NCBI RefSeq assembly: GCF_012932915.1
Contig: NZ_VCQU01000004.1
Span: 434,001-498,000 of the forward strand
Direction of reading: 5' to 3'
DNA length: 64,000 bases
Origin: Antrihabitans stalactiti
GTDB lineage: Bacteria; Actinomycetota; Actinomycetes; Mycobacteriales; Mycobacteriaceae
Shown here one piece after another: positions 25,234-35,523 of this stretch (position 1 is the stretch's first letter; each line of letters starts with the position of its first letter). Both the position numbers and the translations under genes were made by a program. Below the pieces are notes generated by a model that had not been told where the DNA came from, did not search any database, and saw only the letters and a list, made by a program, of their open reading frames with translations.

Positions 25234-28200
25234 GCGACCTGCATCAGACCGGTGACCGAGCGCGTCGCCAACGTTCCACGACCCGGCGGCATCGCAGAAC
25301 CGCGAACTGTGCCGATGAGATAGCCCTCGTCGCGGTTTCCGCTCATCACGAGACCGGCAGGCGACACGTCGCGCATCCGCGCGATCACCGGTTCGTACAG
25401 CGACCGCGCCGCACCGCCCGAACGGCGCGCGATGATCACGTGAAAACCGAGATCCTTTGCGAGCGGCAAATATTCGATGAGCGGTGTGAGTGGGTTGCCG
25501 GTGGTGGCGCTCGACAGCAGGTCGTAATCATCGACGACGACGTAGATCTCCGGACCTGTCCACCACGACCGATCTCGCAATTGCTGCTGGGTGATGTCCG
25601 GCGGTGGCATCCGACGAGACAGGATTCCGGCAAGCTCGGTCAGCATCGCCGCGATCGTGTCGTGGACCGCCGCATAACCGGCGATGTGCGGACCCTCGAA
25701 TGCACCGAGCATGGTCCGTCGGGTATCGCAGATGATCAGCTTCGCTTGCTCGGGTGTGTTCGCCTCGATCAGGCCTTCGCAGATCCCGCGCAGCAACGTC
25801 GACTTTCCACACTCGACATCACCAAAGATCATGAAGTGCAACTGGTCTGCGAAGTTGATGAAGACGGGAGCCAGGTCGGCCTCGTCCAGTCCGATAGGAA
25901 TTCGCAAACACTTCTGCGCGGGGTCGAGTTGCCTCGGCCAATCTCCGGCGGCGCGCAGGAGTTCGGCGCGCGAGAGCCGGTCGGGCAGCATTCGGACCGG
26001 CGGCGCACTGCGTCCATGCGTGGCCGCGGCGATGGCGGCAACGGCATCCGCCACGCCGTCGCGTAGGTCGCTCGGGTTCGAGTTGCCGTCGACTCGGGGC
26101 AACGCCATGAGTAGATGCAAGGCTTCCCGAGTGATGCCGCGCCCCGGCCGACCTTCCGGCACCAGCAAGCCGACCTTGCGGCCGAGATCGGAATCCGCCG
26201 GATCACCGAGCCGAAGTTCGATTCGGGTACCCAGCTGGTCCTTGAGCGCGGGCCGCACCTCGCCCCAGCGAGCGCAGGAGATCACGACATGGACGCCATA
26301 GGACAAGCCCTGCACTGCAAGGTTGATGATCTGCTGTTCGAGGATCTCGAAATCCTGGCGAATGCTGCCGAACCCGTCGATCACCAGGAACACGTCGCCG
26401 AACGGATCGACAGCGACTCCCGCAGCCGGACCGCCTTGGCTGGGATCGGACCCACGCAACCGCCGGAATTCGGTCATCGATTCGATGCCGAGCTGGCGGA
26501 ACAGTTCTTCCCGATGCCGGACGATGGATGTCATTTCGGCGACCGTCCGCCGGACCCGATCTTCGTCGAGCCGATTCGCGACCGACCCCACATGTGGCAG
26601 GCCTTCGAGCCCGAGCAGGGTGCCACCGCCGAAGTCGAGGCAGTAGAACTGCACCTGTTCGGACGAGTGCGTCAAGGACATGGACATGATGAGCCCGCGC
26701 AACGCCGTCGACTTGCCCGACTGTGGGCCGCCGACGATCGCGACGTTGCCCTTGGAACCGGACACGTCGAGGATCAGCGGATCCCGCCGCTGGTCGTAGG
26801 GCCTGTCGACGATGCCGATCGGGGCGCGCAGCGGTGATACCCGAGGCGGAGGTTCGACGAGGATCGAGCGTGGGATCAGTTCGTCCAAGGTCGGCGCTTC
26901 ATCGAGCGGCGGCAGCCAGATCTCGTGCGCGGGCGTGCCGCGTCCGCGAATCCGGTCGACGACAACCTGCATCACCGTCGGACTGTCCCCCTCGACTTCG
27001 GCCGGGTCGGGCGCGATGACGACAGGTGCCGGCTGCAATTGCGACGCGTCCAGCGCGACAGGCGCGGCGGTGAAGGCGCGGACTTTGACGTCGATGTCGG
27101 AGCGCCCGACCTCGGTCGATTCGCGGGCCCGACCCCGGCCGGTGTACGGACCTGACACGTACGCACCTTGGAACCGCGCGATTTCCGACGCATCCGAACG
27201 CAGGTAACCCGCGCCAGGGTTGGCAGGCAGGTGGTAGGCGTCGGGAACACCGAGGACAGTACGAGATTCGTTGGCGGAGAACGTTTTCAAACCGATTCGG
27301 TAGGAAAGGTGGCTGTCGAGGCCGCGTAGTTTACCTTCGTCGAGCCGTTGACTGGCCAGGAGCAGATGCATGTGCAACGAGCGGCCCAGCCGGCCGATCG
27401 CGACGAAAAGATCCGCGAAATCCGGCTGCTGCGTGAGCAATTCGGAGAACTCGTCGATCACGACGAACAGCGCGGGAAGTGGGTCGAGGTCGGCTCCGGC
27501 TGCCCGCGCCTTCTCGTAGTCCGAGACGTTCGCGAAATTGCCTGCCGATCGGAGCAGCTCCTGCCTGCGATTCATCTCGCCCGCGAGTGCGTCACGCATG
27601 CGGTCGACCAGCGCCGATTCTTCTTCGAGATTGGTGATGACCGCAGCGACGTGCGGCGCACTGTCGAGACCGAGGAAGGTCGCGCCGCCCTTGAAGTCGA
27701 CGAGGACGAGGTTGAGCTGATCCGGTGAATGGGTGGCGAGCAGACCCACGACCAACGTGCGCAGGAACTCCGACTTTCCGGAACCCGTAGCGCCGATGCA
27801 CAGTCCGTGCGGACCCATGCCGTTTTCCGCAGCTTCCTTCAGGTCGATCTCGACCGGCGTGCCATCGGCTGCGAGCCCGATCGGGACTCGAAGCCGGTCG
27901 CGCCCGATTCGGATCCGCCAGGTGTGCTCCGGGTTCAGCATGCCGACGTCGCCGAGTCCGAGCAGTTGACTCCACGACGAGATGACCTCGCCTTCGTCGG
28001 CTGTGTCGGCGGTCCGGCGCGCCGGCGCCCGGAACGGCGCGAGCCGCCGAGCGACGTTCTGCACCTGATGTGTACTCATCTGATCGACGGACGCGAACGT
28101 CTCGACGCCCTGGCCGCTGCGCGCACCGATCTGGCCGTTCTCCACGACCAACTGCAACCCGCGGGTCGCGGCAAGCCGAGGAAGGTAGCCACACAGATCC

Positions 28201-29240
28201 ATAACGGTGAGCGAATCGACGCCACCGTCGGCGATCACGTCGTTCTCGGTGTCAGCCTCGAGCAGACCACCGTCGACGACAACGACGATCTGCGCTACCC
28301 CAGCCTGCGGCGGCGCGTTGCGCGAGTATTTGTTGCGCATGAGCAGCGTCGAACTCAGCGCGGCGTTCAACTCGATGATCGAGCCGTAGATCATCCGTTG
28401 GCTGCCGACGCCGTCGATCCCCTCGGGATGCTGCGAATGGGGCAGCCACTTGATCCATTCCCACTCACGTGCCGTGTCAGGCCCGCAGACCACAGCAACC
28501 TGCAGCTGATCAGGACCGTGAAAGGTGCACAACTGAGCCAGCATCGACCGAACCATTGCCCGAGCCGACTCGCGGTCGCCATCCAGCGCGATCACTGCGA
28601 ATCCGCGAAGCGACACCGCGGTCGGGAGTTCGGGCACTACCGAATGTGCGCGAACGAACCGGCGCAGCGAGACCGCGGCGACGGGCTCGAGTTCCTCGAC
28701 CGGACCGGTCTGGGGAGCAACAAGCCGGGTAGCCAACCGCTGGCTGCCTTTCCCTACTCGGGCGTGGCAGTAATCGGAATCGGTGATCCGTCGCTCCCAC
28801 ATTCGGCCGGTGCCCGCCAGCGTCCACAGCAGATGAGGATCGGGGTGGCTCCACTCGAGCGCTTTGCGCTGTTGGGCGCCGGTTTCGTAGACATCCCGCC
28901 GCAACTGGTCGAGATACCGCAGGTAGTCCTTGCGGTCTTCGTTCGACTCGGCGGTCTTCGGTCCGCCGCTGCGTCCCTGGCCGGCGAACATGCCGACCAT
29001 CGAGAACAACATCATCACGGGGAACAGCAGGCTGTACGGGTTGGAACCGATTCCGCCGGAGGTGAATAGCAGGGCCATCATGCCGACCATCGCGACGACC
29101 ATGACGAGCGGCAGCATCTTCATCAGAAGGTTTCCAGGAGTTACCCGGGGCACCTCCGGAGGTGGCTGCAGCGTCACTTCGCCGCCGGGCGACCTAGGCA
29201 CCTCACGCCGAGACCTACGCTGAAAACGAACCGTGCTCAT
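25215..29240 (-). CDS. eccC4: Type VII secretion ATPase EccC (ESX-4)
   Basis: A 1341-residue membrane ATPase, the motor of the ESX-4 machine that recognises Esx substrates. Two N-terminal transmembrane helices (about 40-80) are followed by three FtsK/SpoIIIE ATPase domains, with Walker A motifs at about residue 480 (GATGSGKSEF), 837 (GGPQSGKSTA) and 1143 (GDVECGKSTL). Walker B in the first domain is LFVVIDEF. The chosen ATG of MSTVRFQRRSRREVPRSPG has a good AGGTG; the frame is open 81 codons upstream without support. EccC is not split into Ca and Cb, as is usual for ESX-4. It is divergent from eccD across 160 bases. Confidence 0.96.
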   Translation of the reverse strand: MSTVRFQRRSRREVPRSPGGEVTLQPPPEVPRVTPGNLLMKMLPLVMVVAMVGMMALLFTSGGIGSNPYSLLFPVMMLFSMVGMFAGQGRSGGPKTAESNEDRKDYLRYLDQLRRDVYETGAQQRKALEWSHPDPHLLWTLAGTGRMWERRITDSDYCHARVGKGSQRLATRLVAPQTGPVEELEPVAAVSLRRFVRAHSVVPELPTAVSLRGFAVIALDGDRESARAMVRSMLAQLCTFHGPDQLQVAVVCGPDTAREWEWIKWLPHSQHPEGIDGVGSQRMIYGSIIELNAALSSTLLMRNKYSRNAPPQAGVAQIVVVVDGGLLEADTENDVIADGGVDSLTVMDLCGYLPRLAATRGLQLVVENGQIGARSGQGVETFASVDQMSTHQVQNVARRLAPFRAPARRTADTADEGEVISSWSQLLGLGDVGMLNPEHTWRIRIGRDRLRVPIGLAADGTPVEIDLKEAAENGMGPHGLCIGATGSGKSEFLRTLVVGLLATHSPDQLNLVLVDFKGGATFLGLDSAPHVAAVITNLEEESALVDRMRDALAGEMNRRQELLRSAGNFANVSDYEKARAAGADLDPLPALFVVIDEFSELLTQQPDFADLFVAIGRLGRSLHMHLLLASQRLDEGKLRGLDSHLSYRIGLKTFSANESRTVLGVPDAYHLPANPGAGYLRSDASEIARFQGAYVSGPYTGRGRARESTEVGRSDIDVKVRAFTAAPVALDASQLQPAPVVIAPDPAEVEGDSPTVMQVVVDRIRGRGTPAHEIWLPPLDEAPTLDELIPRSILVEPPPRVSPLRAPIGIVDRPYDQRRDPLILDVSGSKGNVAIVGGPQSGKSTALRGLIMSMSLTHSSEQVQFYCLDFGGGTLLGLEGLPHVGSVANRLDEDRVRRTVAEMTSIVRHREELFRQLGIESMTEFRRLRGSDPSQGGPAAGVAVDPFGDVFLVIDGFGSIRQDFEILEQQIINLAVQGLSYGVHVVISCARWGEVRPALKDQLGTRIELRLGDPADSDLGRKVGLLVPEGRPGRGITREALHLLMALPRVDGNSNPSDLRDGVADAVAAIAAATHGRSAPPVRMLPDRLSRAELLRAAGDWPRQLDPAQKCLRIPIGLDEADLAPVFINFADQLHFMIFGDVECGKSTLLRGICEGLIEANTPEQAKLIICDTRRTMLGAFEGPHIAGYAAVHDTIAAMLTELAGILSRRMPPPDITQQQLRDRSWWTGPEIYVVVDDYDLLSSATTGNPLTPLIEYLPLAKDLGFHVIIARRSGGAARSLYEPVIARMRDVSPAGLVMSGNRDEGYLIGTVRGSAMPPGRGTLATRSVTGLMQVAWLPPL

Positions 29241-29400
29241 CTGAACACCTCCCCCCGTACTGGCCGTCAGAACACACGGCCGAGACCCCCTCGTTCGGTG
29301 CTCATAGTAGAGGCCGGGTCGGACATGTCGTACAGTCGATGGGCATTCTTGTGGGGCGATGTGGGCTCGGACCTGCATCGAAACGAGTTGGGGGAACGTC

Positions 29401-30867
29401 GTGGCACAAGCGCGCAGCAACGAATTTGGCAGTGAATCGAGCCCTTCTCGAGTCCGTGCACCAGACCTGTGCCGGTTGACCATCCTCGCTCAGTCGACGC
29501 AGGTCGACCTGGCGTTGCCTGCCGATGTTCCGGTGGCACTGCTCGTTCCGGGAATCGTCGACATGATCCGCGGGCACGGTAACACCAACGAGTTCGACGA
29601 GGCCCCTGAGCAGGTCGAACCCGAGAATTGGGTGCTCGCGCGCATTGGCAGGCCGCCGCTGTCTTCGACGCTCAGTCTCACCGAGCACGGCGTTCGCGAC
29701 GGCGAGCTGTTGATGCTGGAGAGCCTCACCGCGACGGCTCCGACACCGTTGTACGACGACATCATGTACAACGTTGCCACCGTCGACGCGGGCCGTTACC
29801 GCCGCTGGACGCCTCGGATCGCCCGCCTCATGGGATCTGCTGTAGCGGGTGTTGCCGCGACCGTCGGCAGCTTTGCGTTGCTGTGGTCCGGCGCGGGCGA
29901 AGAGGACGTCATCGGCGCCGTCGCGGCATTGTTCGCTGCGCTGCTCTTCCTCATCGCCGGCACGGTCACCAGCCGGGTCTACGGCGATGGGCCGAGCGCT
30001 CTCGTATTGAGTGGCTGCTCGCTACCGACGGCGTTTGCCGCAGGTGTGCTGTTCGTCCCCGGTGACCTGTCTGCGGCACAACTGCTTCTCGGGACGACCA
30101 CCGCAGGCGCCACCGCAGTTCTCGCGCTGCGGGTGAGCGGCGTCGGTCTCACGCTGTTCACCGGGGCCGCAACCGCAGCCGCCTTCATCGCACCTGCTGC
30201 CCTCGTGGAGGTGCTCACCGACTATCCGACACGAGCGATCGGCGCAGTCGTCGCAGCGGCCGCCCTCATCGGTCTCGCGTTCGCGCCGCGGATCTCGATG
30301 ATGCTCGCGAAGCTGCCACTGCCGAACGTGCCTGCGCCTGGCACGTCCGTCGATCCCGCCGAAGACGACCCCAGCGACAACCAGGTCATGCCCTCGTTCA
30401 CTGCGCTCGCCGCTTTGGCGCAGCGGGCGCGTCAGTACCTGACCGGACTGGTCGGCGCAGCGACCGTCGTGACCGCCGGTGGCGCACTGGTCGCCGCCGA
30501 GCAGGGGGTGCACGGAATTTATTGGGCGGGAACCTCTTTGGCGTTGGTCTGCGCCGCTGTACTGATGTTTCGCGGACGGACCTACGCGAGCGCCGAGCAA
30601 GCGATCACACTGATCGGCGGCGGCGCTGCGGTCGTCGTTACGCTGCTGGTCGGCTCGGCCGTCACGTCCGGACAGTCGCTTGCAGTGTTCGGTGCCGCGA
30701 TGGTCATCGCGGTCGCGGCACTTTCGATGGGCATCCTCGCGCCGATGCATACCTTCTCGCCGCCGCTGCGCCGAGCGGTCGAGTTGATCGAATACGCCTG
30801 TGTCGCCGCGGTGCTACCGCTGGTGTGCTGGGTGGGCGACCTGTACTCGATGTTGCGCGGGCTGTGA
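29401..30867 (+). CDS. eccD4: Type VII secretion membrane channel protein EccD (ESX-4)
   Basis: A 488-residue membrane protein. The N-terminal cytoplasmic ubiquitin-like domain (about 20-110, CRLTILAQSTQVDLALPADVPVA) is followed by about 11 transmembrane helices, the EccD layout that lines the inner-membrane pore. The GTG at 29401 (VAQARSNEF) is preferred over the longer frame because GGGGGAA precedes it. The stop overlaps mycP in a GTGA junction. Confidence 0.93.
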   Translation: MAQARSNEFGSESSPSRVRAPDLCRLTILAQSTQVDLALPADVPVALLVPGIVDMIRGHGNTNEFDEAPEQVEPENWVLARIGRPPLSSTLSLTEHGVRDGELLMLESLTATAPTPLYDDIMYNVATVDAGRYRRWTPRIARLMGSAVAGVAATVGSFALLWSGAGEEDVIGAVAALFAALLFLIAGTVTSRVYGDGPSALVLSGCSLPTAFAAGVLFVPGDLSAAQLLLGTTTAGATAVLALRVSGVGLTLFTGAATAAAFIAPAALVEVLTDYPTRAIGAVVAAAALIGLAFAPRISMMLAKLPLPNVPAPGTSVDPAEDDPSDNQVMPSFTALAALAQRARQYLTGLVGAATVVTAGGALVAAEQGVHGIYWAGTSLALVCAAVLMFRGRTYASAEQAITLIGGGAAVVVTLLVGSAVTSGQSLAVFGAAMVIAVAALSMGILAPMHTFSPPLRRAVELIEYACVAAVLPLVCWVGDLYSMLRGL

Positions 30868-32300
30868 GCGCGCGACGAGCAGTCCGGCTGTGTGGCGTCG
30901 TCGCGGTCCTGAGCCTGACCGTCGTGCTCGGCCAGGGAACGGCAAGCGCCCGTGGCCCGCTGCCGATCGATCCGTCGCAGCTGCCAGGAAAGGGCGCCCC
31001 CACGGCACCCGATACCGAAAAGGGCACCAACTGTCTCTTCACCGTGCCGTTGGCGGCGTCGAAGGCCGTTCCCGAGCCGCAGCGCTACCTCGACTTTCGC
31101 TCAGCTTGGCAATTCAGTAGAGGTCAGGGCGTCAAGGTTGCCGTCATCGACACCGGAGTTGCGGCGCATCCTCGGCTGCCAGGTTTGGAGCCGGGCGGCG
31201 ATTATGTCGGCAACTCCGACGGCACCGAGGACTGCGATATTCACGGCACCATCGTCGCGGGTCTGATTGCGGCAAAAGACGATCCGGCGGACGGCTTCTC
31301 CGGGGTTGCGCCCGACGCGACGATCCTCACCCTCCGCCAGTCCAGCGCCATCTACCAAGTCAAGGGTCGCGGTGCGCAGAAGAAGGAAGGCGAGAACGCC
31401 GACGGCTACGGCGATGTGGGCACCCTCGCCGCGGCCGTCGTCCGGGCCGCCGATCTCGGCGCCAAGGTCATCAACATCTCCGAAGTCGCTTGTGCTGCAC
31501 CAACGCTCGATGACCGCGCTCTCGGCGCTGCAGTGCGTTACGCCGCGGTCGAGCACGATGCCGTCATCGTTGCCGCGGCGGGCAACAACGATCGCGAATC
31601 ATGCAAAGGCGCCAATCCGGGGATCGATCCCCTCCATCCGACGGCCGACCCCTACGACCGCGTCGCCACGGCGGTGTCGCCTGCGTGGTACGACGATTTC
31701 GTCCTCGCCGTCGGCTCCGTGAGCAGCAACGGCGCCGCCTCGAGCTTCACCGTTCCTGGTCCCTGGGTCGATGTGGCAGCGCCCGGTGAAAACATCACGT
31801 CCCTCAATCCAGTCAACTGGCAACAGGGTGTCGACACGACGACGAAGACCAACGAAAAGGGCGAGAAGGGCACGTTCCAGGGCACGAGCTTTTCGGCGCC
31901 ACTGGTCGCGGGAACGGTCGCGCTGGTGCGTGCACGGTTTCCGCAGCTATCGGCTCCGGAAGTCATGAAACGGATCAAGGCGACAGCCCACGCCCCCGCG
32001 GAGGGCTGGAATCCTTACGTCGGATTCGGCGTGATCGACCCGGTCGCATCGGTGACCGCGACGGTGTCCCCCGACCAGCTGAGCCGGATTCTCACGCCCA
32101 ACTCGGCGAAGCTGCCGATACCGCCTGCCCCGCCTGCGCCGGACAACCGCCCACGCAACGTGGCGCTCATCGGTGCAGGAATCATCGCAACGTTGCTCGT
32201 TCTCGGCGTGCTTGCATCGTTTCCGATCCGCCGCCGAATTCAGTTGGCCGAGTCCTCCGGCAACGCCGCCGTGGAATCGTCGGGCGCCAGACCGTCGTAG
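30864..32300 (+). CDS. mycP4: Mycosin, type VII secretion subtilisin-like protease MycP (ESX-4)
   Basis: A 478-residue membrane-anchored subtilisin-like protease. It has a signal peptide (residues 1-29), catalytic Asp96 in VAVIDTGV, His127 in DIHGTI and Ser342 in GTSFSAP, and a C-terminal transmembrane helix (about 435-455) with a basic tail. Mycosins cap the periplasmic side of the ESX complex and are needed for its stability. The GTG start overlaps the eccD stop, so the two are coupled. Its last 61 bases overlap the end of the convergent eccB. Confidence 0.94.
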   Translation: MSARRAVRLCGVVAVLSLTVVLGQGTASARGPLPIDPSQLPGKGAPTAPDTEKGTNCLFTVPLAASKAVPEPQRYLDFRSAWQFSRGQGVKVAVIDTGVAAHPRLPGLEPGGDYVGNSDGTEDCDIHGTIVAGLIAAKDDPADGFSGVAPDATILTLRQSSAIYQVKGRGAQKKEGENADGYGDVGTLAAAVVRAADLGAKVINISEVACAAPTLDDRALGAAVRYAAVEHDAVIVAAAGNNDRESCKGANPGIDPLHPTADPYDRVATAVSPAWYDDFVLAVGSVSSNGAASSFTVPGPWVDVAAPGENITSLNPVNWQQGVDTTTKTNEKGEKGTFQGTSFSAPLVAGTVALVRARFPQLSAPEVMKRIKATAHAPAEGWNPYVGFGVIDPVASVTATVSPDQLSRILTPNSAKLPIPPAPPAPDNRPRNVALIGAGIIATLLVLGVLASFPIRRRIQLAESSGNAAVESSGARPS

Positions 32301-33727
32301 GCGACGACGGCCGACTCCCTGTCCAGCGTTCGGCCGTGTGCCAGTAGCGACACGATCGGCCACGGCGCGGGTTCAGGATTGGTGTCGAACCCGAGTGCGG
32401 TGGCGTCCTTGCCTGCAGGAACCCCGAAGCGCACACCGGTGTCTGCGACGAAGAAGGTGCCGTCCTTGCGCAGGCTGTCGGGATCGATGCCCGTCGCCTG
32501 AATGTAGGCGCCATCGCCGGGATGCAGATAGACGGTGTCGGCCTTCTCCCCCGAGCCGTCGGCCTGCGCGAGCTTCACCGCTTTCGACTTGTCAGGGATC
32601 GGCAAGGCGCGACCTGACAGCAGGCTGACCTGCGCCGACCGCGAATCTTCGTCGGTCCCACGGACCGGTTTCCAGGACAGGCAGCTGACCGGCTTTTCGT
32701 CGGGTTTCGTCACGGCAAGCGCGGTCTCCGGGTAGGTAGCGACGTCGAGTCGTTCCACCACTCCCGCTTTGTTGATGTCGAACGGTTCCACCTTCTCGAC
32801 GTCTTTCGACCCCGACGGATTGGTGAAACGGATCAGATCTTTGGTCACCGAGCTGATCGCCTGAACCCCGTCGCGTAGGACGACGTAATACTGCGTCTTC
32901 TCGTTGCGCGTCGACTGAATGACCGCGCCGATGTTCTGCCCGGCAATCTCCTTGCTCGGCTTCGATCCGGCAGCATCGATCTTCGGCGGCACGATCTGCG
33001 GCACTTCGGGAATGGCGTTGAACAGGCCTGGGCTGATCGCTCGTGGCGTGACACCCTCCAACGCGAGCGCCGCGATGACCGCCGTGCTGTCAGGGGTGGT
33101 GCCGCTGACGTCGACCTTCGCCCGCTTGCCGTCGTAGACCAAGTACGTGGCGTCCTTGTTCTTGACGAGAATTGCGTTGCCGCCACCCAGGTCCGAAATG
33201 TGTTCGCCCAGTGTGGGATCGCCGATCAGGACCGAGGTCGACAGGTCGCTCGAACCGTCGGATCCGACTGCGTCGCACACTGTCCACGTGCGTCCGGAGC
33301 CGGAGCGATCGAACGGTAGCGCCGAGGGCGCGCCGGGAATGCCGACAAGCGGTCCGCGGGGCTTCTTCGCCAGCTCCGACTCTTTGATGATGGCGGGCTT
33401 CGCGGCGCTGCCGACGATCAGCCGTGCCGACGCCAGGTTCAGTACTGGATGCAAGGTGTCGCCCATGATCACGAACATCGCGCCCGAATCTTTGCCGACG
33501 ACGATCTTGTTGTCTGCCAGCTTGTCCTGTGGACGCAACAGTGCGAGAACGGCGCAGGCGGCGAGACCGAGGGACGCCAGGATCGCGCCGACCATCAGTG
33601 ACCGTGATTGCGACCGCATCGGGTCGTGCAGCATCCGCACATCCCTGCGGACCAGGGCGTGCTCCATACGTCGTACCAAGAATCGATAGCCACTGACTTG
33701 CAGTCGCGTCGTCGGCTGTGCAGCCAT
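32240..33727 (-). CDS. eccB4: Type VII secretion core protein EccB (ESX-4)
   Basis: A 495-residue protein with a short cytoplasmic N-terminus typical of EccB (MAAQPTTRLQVSGYRFLVRR), one transmembrane helix at about 44-64 and a large periplasmic repeat domain with two cysteines (VCDAVG and SCLSWKP). It forms the periplasmic part of the core complex. The ATG at 33727 has GGGGGAGGGAA in front. It is divergent from eccE (89-base gap) and convergent with mycP. Confidence 0.93.
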   Translation of the reverse strand: MAAQPTTRLQVSGYRFLVRRMEHALVRRDVRMLHDPMRSQSRSLMVGAILASLGLAACAVLALLRPQDKLADNKIVVGKDSGAMFVIMGDTLHPVLNLASARLIVGSAAKPAIIKESELAKKPRGPLVGIPGAPSALPFDRSGSGRTWTVCDAVGSDGSSDLSTSVLIGDPTLGEHISDLGGGNAILVKNKDATYLVYDGKRAKVDVSGTTPDSTAVIAALALEGVTPRAISPGLFNAIPEVPQIVPPKIDAAGSKPSKEIAGQNIGAVIQSTRNEKTQYYVVLRDGVQAISSVTKDLIRFTNPSGSKDVEKVEPFDINKAGVVERLDVATYPETALAVTKPDEKPVSCLSWKPVRGTDEDSRSAQVSLLSGRALPIPDKSKAVKLAQADGSGEKADTVYLHPGDGAYIQATGIDPDSLRKDGTFFVADTGVRFGVPAGKDATALGFDTNPEPAPWPIVSLLAHGRTLDRESAVVAYDGLAPDDSTAALPEDSAN

Positions 33728-33816
33728 GTTCCCTCCCCCAAGCCGCGCTTGCTCCCGCACGACACAGTACAGTTTCGACAAACGCTGTTTAAGCGGGCAG
33801 TTACTCGGGGGAGCAA

Positions 33817-35523
33817 ATGTTGGATCGGTCAGGAGCGACGCCTGGGCCCGTCCTCGGCAAGATTTCGGTCGCGAATCTGCTGGTCGCGCAGCTGATCGGC
33901 ATCGCAGTCGCGGTCGTCTGCATCGCGTCCGGCGTGCCGGGCTGGGTCACCGTTGCGGTATCGATCGCGGTCGGCGCGATCTGGTTGATCAGGGTTGCCC
34001 AACAGTCGCTGCTCGGTTGGATTGCGACGACGTGGCGCTATTTCACGATCAAGGAATACTCGCTCGGCAACACGGTCGATTACCGAGCGCCGTCGGGACG
34101 GTCGCTCGGCCTCTATTGGGACGGCACCACAGTGGTCGCAGTCGTCGAAGTGCTCCCACCGCGCGGTGGGCTCACGCGGATCACCCGTGAGGCCTTCGAC
34201 TCGTCGCACCTCCTTCCGCTTACGGCATTGGCGCGCTCGCTGCATCAGCACGACGTCACGCTCGGCGGCATCGACATCATCAGCCACGGTCATCGAACAC
34301 GGGCTGGCACGCCTGCCAGCGGTGTCTACGAGCAACTGATCGGTCCACTGCCTGCGGTCGCCGTGCGAAACGTCTGGCTAGCGATCAGTCTCGACGCCGC
34401 GAGCAGCACCGACGCGGTCGAGCGGCGCGGTGGCGGACGAGAAGGCGCCAGCCGAGCGGTCACGATCGCGACGCAACGAATCGTGCGTGCCCTCGGCGAC
34501 GCGGGCTGCCGCTCGCGAATCCTGACCGCTCCCGAGATTCGGGAAGCGGTTCTCAAAATCACGGCTGGTGCGGACCCGACGCGCTTGGCGCACGACTGGA
34601 AGCTCGCTCGTCTCGGCGAGAACGTCAACATCGGCTCCGCCATCAACCCGAACCGGCTCGGGTCCGACCTGCTCGCCAAGATCTGGATACCGCAGTCGCG
34701 TGGCACCACGGTCGCGGTCCGGCTGCGGCCAGGCAGCACTTCGGATTCGGTATCGGTCGGTGCCGGCTGGCGCCTCACATCGCGCACCGAGCCGGACCCG
34801 ATTCGATTGAGCGGCTTGGTTTCTCGCAACGGTCAGCACCGTGCCGGCGTGCTCGCCCACCTCCCCATCGCAGTGCCCGGCCTCGAGAACGCCATTCCGG
34901 TACACGAGTTCCCTGTCGACGACCTCGGTCGCCTGCATTTGCCGTCGTCCGGTTGCGGGCAGCTCGTGGGGTCCGACGAACAGCAGCAGGGCATCGCGAC
35001 TCGCATCGTCGGGTCCGGAATCTCGACCGTCTACATCGCGGGCGAAATCTACCTTGCACAGCAGATCGTGTTCCGCGCACTTGCCGTCGGCGCACGCGTC
35101 CTGATTCGCACGGACCGTCCCCACGCGTGGGAGAACCTGATCACCACGATCGCCAACCCGGAGCGGCTGCTCATCGCAGGCGAAGCCAACAACTCGAATG
35201 CAGGCTTCAACGCCACTGTCGTCGACGGCGGTGTTGCTCCGCCGCCGCACGCGGGTGTCACCACGATCTACCTCACGACCGATCCCAGCCGTTGGCCCGA
35301 GGCGAAACCTGATGTGGCGCTTCACCAGCCAGGCGCGATCGGCAATCGCGTGCTGCTGGAGACCGGGGCGGCGAAAGTCGAGTTGTCGCTCGTCACCATC
35401 CCGCGCGAATCGGCGTTCATCGGCCGAGCGCGTGGGAGTCGCGTCCAGCCGACCGGGCCTCAGCCGGGGTACGAATCGGCGGCGCGGGCTGTGCGCAGCG
35501 CTGTCCCCCACCACGCGAGCTGA
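33817..35523 (+). CDS. eccE4: Type VII secretion protein EccE (ESX-4)
   Basis: A 568-residue protein with two close N-terminal transmembrane helices (about 18-58) followed by a cytoplasmic domain (WRYFTIKEYSLGNTVDYRAP ... GLYWDGTTVVAVVEVLPP), the EccE layout. M. tuberculosis ESX-4 lacks eccE, while M. abscessus and many Nocardiaceae ESX-4 loci have it, which points to a complete and probably working machine here. The ATG follows GGGGGAG. Its last 64 bases overlap the end of the convergent FMN reductase gene. Confidence 0.9.
   Translation: MLDRSGATPGPVLGKISVANLLVAQLIGIAVAVVCIASGVPGWVTVAVSIAVGAIWLIRVAQQSLLGWIATTWRYFTIKEYSLGNTVDYRAPSGRSLGLYWDGTTVVAVVEVLPPRGGLTRITREAFDSSHLLPLTALARSLHQHDVTLGGIDIISHGHRTRAGTPASGVYEQLIGPLPAVAVRNVWLAISLDAASSTDAVERRGGGREGASRAVTIATQRIVRALGDAGCRSRILTAPEIREAVLKITAGADPTRLAHDWKLARLGENVNIGSAINPNRLGSDLLAKIWIPQSRGTTVAVRLRPGSTSDSVSVGAGWRLTSRTEPDPIRLSGLVSRNGQHRAGVLAHLPIAVPGLENAIPVHEFPVDDLGRLHLPSSGCGQLVGSDEQQQGIATRIVGSGISTVYIAGEIYLAQQIVFRALAVGARVLIRTDRPHAWENLITTIANPERLLIAGEANNSNAGFNATVVDGGVAPPPHAGVTTIYLTTDPSRWPEAKPDVALHQPGAIGNRVLLETGAAKVELSLVTIPRESAFIGRARGSRVQPTGPQPGYESAARAVRSAVPHHAS

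Noticed and set aside
29240-29400. A longer EccC with 81 extra N-terminal residues.
   Set aside because: That extension runs antisense into eccD's start region, lacks family similarity, and the ATG at 29240 has a strong ribosome binding site.
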